A model generated the notes under the pieces. It made no database searches and was not told the DNA's origin. It saw only the letters and a program-made list of their open reading frames with translations. DNA of 64,000 nucleotides from Merluccius polli (Eukaryota > Chordata > Actinopteri > Gadiformes > Merlucciidae): assembly GCA_030340625.1 (NCBI GenBank), contig JAOPHQ010001774.1:1-64000 (forward strand). The letters are read 5' to 3'. The first letter of the stretch is position 1, and each line of letters starts with the position of its first letter. The position numbers and the translations under genes are program-made. Below, piece after piece: positions 56,599 to 64,000 of this stretch.

Positions 56599-57071
56599 CA
56601 CTATATTCATCATCACAATGACAGTAACTGTATTTATTGTATTTACCGTTCTCTATAATGTGCACTAAAGTTGAATTATTCCGTGTCAAACGAAGATTTG
56701 CATATTTCTCTTGTCATTTTAATACTCTGATATTAATTCTCTTTCAGGCAACTCCAGTCTGTCTGTGCCTGAGCAGAACATAGTGGCATACGTGGGACAA
56801 AGTGTAGATATCTCGTGTTACCACAGAGACCCAGTCACACCAGACTGGTGTAGACTGGAACTGGGCCGGTGTGTGTGGGGGGGGCAGGACGGCGCTGCTG
56901 GAGGGGCACATGTCACACTCAACGCCAGCCAGCCGACGGTGCTGGTGGTTACCGTGAGCGACCTGCGCTTGGAAACCAGCGGCTGGTACATGTGTGTCCA
57001 AGGAGACCTCAACATCCCCATGCTTCTCACCGTGACTGAACCGCCGATGACATCGCCAGCTCCTCCGTCCA
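56025..57071 (+). CDS. Receptor unit 7: signal, D1, D2, no membrane exons
   Basis: Exons: signal 56025-56106; D1 56216-56542; D2 56748-57071. All are open and phase-compatible. D1 has the SNV insert shared with unit 1. The 3' flank breaks into the ATT-rich repeat at about 57135, at the same junction as in units 4 and 5. Most likely the first half of a four-Ig gene ending at 61519: joined exon lengths give 1,620 nt, 539 residues, with no stop. Otherwise it is a truncated copy. Confidence 0.7.
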
Positions 57072-59638
57072 GTGAGTATAAAAGTGTTTTTACCAGTTTT
57101 AAACTTTTACACTTTTCAACATTATTCCACCAGTCTAAATTAATAAATGTTATTTATACATTAAGCAGCAGAGCGTACTTTTTTGCAAAGCCATCCTCTG
57201 TAGGCTAATATAAAAAAATATAATACGAACAGTTGCCAGTAGCATAGCATAATCTGACACATTATATGCATTTACTTTACATACACATATACTGTAGGCC
57301 AGTGTTTCCCAAAGCCTGGGTCGGGACCCACAGGTGGGTCGCACAGGATTTTAATTGGGTCGCCAAATACCTCTGCAAAATCTTAAGATTATTTTCATCT
57401 GCAGTACATACTTTGTCCACATGGGGGTGTTGCCGTTTCTACCCATTGGCATTAAGCTGCTGCTGCCCTCTCACGTTCAGCCTAAATCTCGCGGGCTCAC
57501 ATCCATACCAAACGATTTTCAAAAATTGTCGTCAATAAAAAAAATGAGCCTGTTTTTGATATTAAATGTGCTCGGATAATTATTATATGATGAATCTAAT
57601 ATAAAAGGCTGCTATAGAATAAATTATGTTTGTTGTACTAATGATATGAAAAAAAGGAGAGCCTGTTAAACTAAATGCATTTGTTTGATGTAATTTATAA
57701 AGTTATATTTGAAATGTGTAGGCCAATATTGGTTTACTCATTAAATGATGAGCCTGTTAACTCACTTAAATGCATTAATCAATAATAAGTGCAAAACATG
57801 AAGTTATTAAAGAAATGTCTCTTTGAAATGTGTGGTTCATCCATTCAATAGGTCTATAATACAATAGTCCTAGCATAAAGTGATGGGGAAATGGCAGTGA
57901 TAAGGTTCAGGAACGTACATTTATGTGCTATTATGCTCTTCTCGCGATGCCTTAACGTGAATTGGGTCGCGGTGGTTTGTCATTTTCAAAAAGTGGGTCC
58001 CCAGAAGAAAAGTTTGGGAAACACTGCTGTAGGCTATATGATAAATAGTTAGGAAAGTTAGGTGTGTTATGTGATCATGAAAACACAGCATGATGAAACA
58101 AAGCCACCGGCGATGTGTAAGTGTGTGCATGAGTGCGCGTGTGTAGTAAGCCTATGTGTGTTTTAATGTGTTATTGATGTGTTATATTATTATATTTATA
58201 AAGTGATGTATTTATACATTACTATATTTCAAATCTAAAGCTATTATTATTATTATTATTATTACTATTATTAATTTTATTATATGATTATTATTGCTAT
58301 TATTATTATTATTATTATTAATAATAATAATAATGGCAATAATAATAATCATATAATAAAATTAATAATAGTAATAATAATAATTATTATTATTAATAAT
58401 ACTAATTATTATTATTATTATTAATAATAATAATAATAACACTATTATAACGATTATTATTAATATGATCACTATTATAATAGTATTATTATTATTAATA
58501 GTATCATTATTATGAATATTATGATTATGATTATTATCATTATATTTATAGTATATAGTATATTTATAGCTATAGCAGAGCATTGTACACATATAGACAT
58601 AGATTATTATTATTATTATTATTATAGGCCACTGCATCATTATGTGGTCAGGCCCGGCCGTAATGTACAATGCTCTGCTATAGCTGCCCCTGTTTGTCCT
58701 GTTCTACAACATTGTTCCATACGCAAAATCAGTAAATAAAATCTAAATACAGAGTTGACCAGCAGTACTAACGGTGACTAAATGGTAGCAGACGCAGTAG
58801 ACGTCAGAAAGTCCGTTTTTTAATTCATGTGACTTGAGTCATATGTCTACACAGGCGCGTAAGGGCGGCTTGTAAGGGTGTCCTATGGTGTCCCTGCTCT
58901 GCCCGAGGGTCCCGTCCCTGGGGGTCCATAGATATATATAGAACAGTAGATGCCTCGTCCGCATTGCTGGCCAACGGAGTCGAACGTCCGCACATGGCGG
59001 CCATCTTACTCCAGGCGGCTCGGTCACCATAACACGTGTTGTAGTGGTACACGTACTTTTAGATAACCATAACTTGCTCAAATTTCATCCGATTTTCAAA
59101 CGGTTTGGTTTGCTATAAACGTCAAAGATGTACTTATGACACTGCATAATTAAAAAAAAATTAAAAAATAAATAAAAAATAGAATAATGTTCTAATATAG
59201 GTAGATTACAATATTTATATACAAGAAAGGCTGCATGTTGAAATCCCCCCCCCCTGTACTGAGATCTTGCCTGTGGTGAGATGCCTGTGGTCGACCGTCT
59301 TGCCTGGAGTAAGATGGCCGACCTGTGAGGACGTTCTAGACTCCGCCGTAACACATCTAGTGTTCTGTATATATCTATGGGGAGGAGGGAAGGGGGAGAA
59401 TAGTGCAGCCGACAACCAAAACAATCGTGCACTTTGTGGTACAAGCATGACATTTGGTACACTTATAGCCAAAGGCAGTCCAAAAAGTTTTGGATATGGA
59501 GGCATCATGAATTCTCAACATGGCAGCCATTTTTCAAAATGGCCGTCTGGTCTTTCACTATGGGGTTAGAGGTGATGATCATCACTATGGAGCCCAGACT
59601 GTTATATTAGTAATAATATTTGCATGTTTTATTTCCAG
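57072..59638 (+). repeat. Inter-module segment: ATT-rich repeat R11, MITE-2, leaderless junction
   Basis: Same order as 34314-36136, with a 735-bp hAT insertion added (57300-58026 plus duplication). MITE-2 is at 58927-59379. The junction reads AAAATGGCC|GTCTGGTC. Confidence 0.75.
57300..58026. mobile_element. hAT-type MITE with perfect 8-bp target duplication
   Basis: Ends CAGTGTTTCCCAAA and TTTGGGAAACACTG (inner GGGTCGGGACCCAC / AGTGGGTCCCCAG). CTGTAGGC is on both sides (57292-57299, 58027-58034). The empty site ACTGTAGGCTATATG is seen at 37204. The interior is AT-rich with no transposase. Confidence 0.9.
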
Positions 59639-61519
59639 GAACTCACTGCATCACCACGGTGTCCACGGTGTCCGTGACGGTGGGGACCACGGTCTCCATC
59701 CCATGTCTCTACGCGTCAAAATACAGGAGCCATGTGAAGTACCTGTGTAAAGGAAAGGATTGGATTTCATGTACTGATGTAATTAAAACCAACTCCCGGA
59801 GTCGTAATTCAGTTTACACCATCTCTGATGACCCTGCAAGAGACGTCTTCACCGTCACCGTCAGGAGCCAAGAGGTGGGAACCTCACACTACTGGTGCGC
59901 CGTGGAGATCAATAATGGGGCTGATGAGGGAGAAAAATTCAAACTAGAGTCAACAGGTTTGTTTGTTTTATACATTTAGAGAGAGACAGAGAGAGACAGA
60001 GAGAGATAGACAGAGAGATTGGCACTTTATTCATCATCACAATGACAGTAACTGTATTTATTGTATTTACCCTTCTCTATAATGTGCACTAAAGTTTAAT
60101 TCCTCCGTGTCAATCGAAGATTTGCATATTTCTTTTGTACCTTTCTCTTGTTAATCTCTGATATTATTTTTCTTTCAGGCAACTCCAGTCTGTCTGTGCC
60201 TGAGCAGAACATAGTGGCATACGTGGGACAAAGTGTAGATATCTTGTGTTACCATAGAGACCCAGCCACACCAGGCTGGTGTAGACTGGAACTGGGCCGG
60301 TGTGTGGTGGGGGGGCAGGACGGCGCTGCTGGAGGGGCACATGTCACACTCAACGCCAGCCAGCCGACGGTGCTGGTGGTTACCGTGAGCGACCTGCGCT
60401 TGGAAACCAGCGGCTGGTACATGTGTGTCCAAGGAGACCTCAACATCCCCATGCTTCTCACCGTGACTGAACCGCCGATGACATCGCCAGCTACTCCGTC
60501 CAGTGAGTATAAAAGTGTTTTTACCAGTTTTAAACTTTTACACTCTTCCACATTATTTCACCAGTCACTCACAGGAACTTGATTGGTGAAATTGAGTAAC
60601 TTTGTTGTGTACAACTTTCTGTAGCAACTTCTAACTCTTCAAACATTCAAGACAGGTCAGTTCCCCTTTTGCTCTGCTTGCTTACCTCACACATGTTTAT
60701 ATTTCATCAGATGGTATTTCATTTGAATGCAATAGAAATTAGTGTTTGTTGTAAAAAGATAAATACAAATAAAAATATGGTTCAAGTTGTGTTTGTGTCT
60801 AGAACATGTGCTTTTTCTTCCCCAGTGAATCCATTGACCTGAAGATCGTCTTAATCCCTTTGGGAAAATTGCTGTTCATTGTGTTGGTGCCCCTCTTGGT
60901 TTTGTGGAAGTTACACAGTACGTCGAAAAATAACTTTACTTTTCTTCAAAATAAAATGCAAATACCGGTATGAGAATTTTTTATTTGCCGATTTCTTTTT
61001 GTTTTCCTGTTTATGTTTTTGAAGCACAATTTATTATTAGCTTTTTAATTAGTTTTTAACAAAAAAAAAATGTTTTTCTTTCAGGACAGGCCAAAATCAA
61101 ACGTGCAGCAATGACAGTAAGATGAAGATACATGTTGTTTTACGGTCCATAATATCCACACTATCCATAATATCCATTATATCCATACATTTGCTTGCTA
61201 CATAAAATGTTCAACACAAAATGTCGTCTCTTCTCCGATCCAGGGGTCGTCTGAGACCGATGGGGACATACTTTACGGTAACGTGGTGGCGATGCAGCCC
61301 TGCACAGCGCGGCACGTACGTACAAACCTAAATCCTCTTCTGGTGAGTTATTTAATTCATGCATTTATTGATTTAGTCCTGTATTCTTTCATTCAGGCAT
61401 CCATTCTTTCATTCCTCCCTTTTTTATTCGTTGAAAACTGTGTGTGTACTCCATTCATTATTTCCCTCCTTACAGTGAAATTCATTCATTCATTCATTCA
61501 GCCAAACCCGGAGGTGTAG
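59639..61519 (+). CDS. Receptor unit 8: D1, D2, stalk, TM and tail
   Basis: Exons: D1 59639-59956; D2 60179-60502; stalk 60625-60655; TM 60826-60917; tail 61085-61116, 61244-61315, 61502-61519 (TAG). It has no signal exon. It is the probable 3' half of the gene that starts at 56025. The TM has a lysine (GKLLF). The tail has ILYGNV, an ITIM-like motif, then PNPEV and stop. The 186-nt last intron is open and in frame if retained. It is the 20.8-kb tandem paralogue of unit 6 in D2 through tail. Confidence 0.75.
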
Positions 61520-62825
61520 GAAGACGTGACATATACTCCATATATCCCGCCCACGGCCGCCCACCCAGCCCCCCCTGACGCTCCGCCCCTGGTGTATGCA
61601 ATATCAATATCGATGTGTCCTCCCTCTAAACTATGTAGAAATGATCCACTCGTAATTATTAACCACTGTGTTTCCCAGGTCCCCCCCACCACTGTGTTTC
61701 CCAGGTCCCCACAACCACTGTTTCAGTCCCCCCCCCCACTCACACACACAACAGAAACAGACGACATACCAACGATGGGTTTCTCCTTGAAACTGTGTGT
61801 GTAAATATGTTTCTTTAAATGATAGGCTTACATCCTGCAGGCCTAAGTAATCAGTAATCATGCTTAGTGGTAAGAAATTGTACAAGTCTACCTAAATAAG
61901 AGTGCATTGCTTGTTTTTTTATATTAAATAAATGCATTGTTTATATAGGCTAATGTATTCATTTAGTTATCTGATGTATAAATTAATAAAAGACAGTTGT
62001 TTATACATTAAGCAGCAGAGCGTACTTTTTTGCAAAGCCATCCTCTGTAGGATAATATAAAAAGATATAATACGAACAGTTGCCAGTAGCACAGCATAAT
62101 TTGACATATTATGCATTTACTTTACATACACACATACTGTAGGCTATATGATAAATAGTTAGGAAAGTTAGGTGTGTTATGTGATCATGAAAACACAGCA
62201 TGATGAAACAAAGCCATCGGCGGTGTGTAAGTGTGTGCGTGAGTGCGCGTGTGTAGATGTAGTAAGCCTATGTGCGTGTGTTAATGTGTTATTGATGTGT
62301 TATATTATTATATTTATAAAGTGATGTATTTATACATTACTATATTTCAAATCTAAAGTTATTATTATTATTATTATTGTGGTTATTATTATTATTAATA
62401 ATAGTTTTATAACTATTATTAATATTATCACTATTGTTATTATTATCATCATTATCATTATTATTATTATTATTATAGGCCACTGCATCATTATGTGGTC
62501 AGGCCCCGCCGTAATGTACAATGCTCTGCTATAGCTGCCCCTGTTTGTCCTGTTCTACAACATTGTTCCAAAATCAATAATTAAAATCTAAATACAGAAC
62601 AGTAGACGTCAGAAAGTCCGTTTTTTAATTCATGTGACTCTAGTCATATTTCTATACAGGCGCGTAAGGGCGGCTTGTAAGGGTGTCCCTGAGGGTCCCG
62701 TCCCTGAGGACCTCGTCCCGCGGCATGAGGGTCCCGCAGTACTTACAGTATTAGCTGTTACTGCTGAATTATTATTTTTATTTTATAGCAGTATTTTATT
62801 TTATTTATGGTAAAGACAAGTTTAT
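61520..62825 (+). repeat. Receptor 3' flank and ATT-rich repeat, copy R12
   Basis: Near-identical to 40681-41990, including C-runs, the ATT tract and GGTCCCGTCCCTGAG units. No gene. Confidence 0.75.
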
Positions 62826-64000
62826 CTTTTATTTCTTTGAACACAAGGGGTCTAAGGCAGTAGCGTGGGGCTCATGTGGGCAGGTGGGGCGACGAACCAC
62901 CTACTTGCAAGAGCAGGCTCCCAAAAAAATAGTTCCTCCAAAAATCCTTGCTCCAGCTCCATGAATCTATTTCTAATAATATTTGCATCACATTAACTAT
63001 CTATAGTTTCTGTAGACCTTTACACTATTTTTGGTACGTTGACATCAAGTTTTGGATGGTGGCAATTCTACTTGAGCGTAATCATTCAATGTTGGGGCGG
63101 TTCAACTCAACGGTCGCGCTCCTCCGTGTGTTCATCACGTAACCCTGCAGGCTGCAATAGGGATTTCAGCCCGCGCTAATGGAGTCCTATATGGTCGTCA
63201 ACTTATCCGCCCCATGCTCAACTAGAATTACTCCGCCAATACACCCTTTCATTGTTTGTAAACATTCCGAGCCACGAGAGTGCGCACACGTCTTTTCGCG
63301 CCTAATGGGGTCAGAAAACAAAGTGAAGTACATGGCTGTCAACGATTCTCTTCAGAATATTTCCGAATATGCTCTCTCGTTGCCGATTAAGGACCGGGAA
63401 TAATATCTCAACAAATTGGTATTGGCTGACGGCGATAGTTTGCCAGACCCAGCTTCCATTAAAGATTGGGTTAATTAGCGTCAAGGGAAGAAGACATGGT
63501 TGTACAAGGCATGGGTGATCTACAACAACAAGGAGAAGTACTACATTCACACGGCTAACTGCACCTGCATGGCGGGGTAAGTTTATTTATTTATTCTTAA
63601 ACCAGTGGACATTGTCCTAATCTGGTCAACGCCACTGCTGGTCCTATTTCACATCCAACAGCGCTACAGGTCGGCATTTTAGACTTTTTGTTTGGACTTC
63701 GTTAGTGGAAGTCTATGTGAGTAGGTGTTTTTCTGACCCCAAGACGCGTGCGCATATTTCTGTGACGTTGCACTCGAAGGGGTCTATGCACTTCGTTACT
63801 GTATTATACAGCTCGAGCTAAAGATGATTCCAGACCTGGTTGGTGTTTCCATTGCACATACTAATTCGCCCGACATCATGCATGTGTTGCGGCTGACACG
63901 TTCAAAGCTTCAAAGCACGTTCGGTATTTTTGTTCATAATTAGTTTAGTTAACATCTATTAATGTAGCTCAAAAATACACATTAAAAAACATATTGTGGG
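62790..64000 (+). pseudogene. Start of a second LINE copy with the same hAT insertion (cut by window end)
   Basis: LINE ORF2 start MVKTSLSFISLNTRG at about 62807, split at 62858 by the hAT element with GTCTAAGG before it (62850-62857). The hAT copy keeps the NCTCMAG codons and splice donor and continues past 64000. Same junctions as 41955-43224, hence duplicated as a block. Confidence 0.8.

Overview
The window is a repeat-saturated piece of a teleost fish genome, probably percomorph. I base this on multi-exon genes with GT-AG introns and on fish-type Tc1, hAT, Harbinger, Tx1/L1-like LINE and Ty3/gypsy elements. I see no bacterial gene order, no rRNA or tRNA gene and no CRISPR array. The only host genes I can support are a family of immunoglobulin-superfamily receptors of the CD300 / pIgR-like (CMRF35-like) type, in eight copies or part-copies.

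A complete receptor unit has these exons: signal peptide; D1 Ig V-type domain; D2 Ig V-type domain; a candidate 31-nt stalk exon; a transmembrane exon; three short cytoplasmic exons. All Ig exons are phase 1-1. Units 1 (6.1-8.1 kb, +), 2 (22.0-20.0 kb, -) and 3 (25.4-27.5 kb, +) each carry the full exon set. Units 4, 5 and 6 (33.3-40.7 kb, +) together contain one signal exon, three D1-D2 pairs and one membrane/tail set. Units 7 and 8 (56.0-61.5 kb, +) together contain one signal exon, two D1-D2 pairs and one membrane/tail set. The simplest reading is five genes with 2, 2, 2, 6 and 4 Ig domains, enlarged by copying a 2.66-kb D1-D2 module. The tails carry one or two ITIM-like tyrosine motifs, and they differ between copies in the membrane lysine, the second ITIM and the core tyrosine motif.

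Layout: 0-5.3 kb, nested transposons (block X1); 5.3-9.8 kb, promoter, unit 1 and 3' flank; 9.8-11.5 kb, LINE relic at the centre of a large palindrome; 11.5-22.4 kb, the inverted arm with unit 2, broken by a hAT element that itself holds an intact gypsy element with apparently identical LTRs; 23.5-24.9 kb, a broken gene resembling FEN1/XPG-type nucleases; 25-28.6 kb, unit 3; 28.7-33.0 kb, DNA transposons; 33.0-41.9 kb, units 4-6; 42.0-47.1 kb, LINE with two DNA-transposon insertions; 47.1-55.2 kb, block X2, a paralogue of X1 with extra insertions including a Tc1 element; 55.2-61.5 kb, units 7-8; 61.5-64 kb, the start of another LINE plus hAT block, paralogous to 40.7-43.2 kb.

Two scales of segmental duplication are visible: about 20.8 kb (unit 6 to LINE versus unit 8 to LINE) and about 47 kb (X1 plus unit 1 versus X2 plus unit 7). 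Because the paralogous blocks differ by single transposon insertions, they supply empty and filled sites, including a canonical Tc1 excision footprint. Exon coordinates come from reading splice signals and frames by eye. No alignment or expression data were available.
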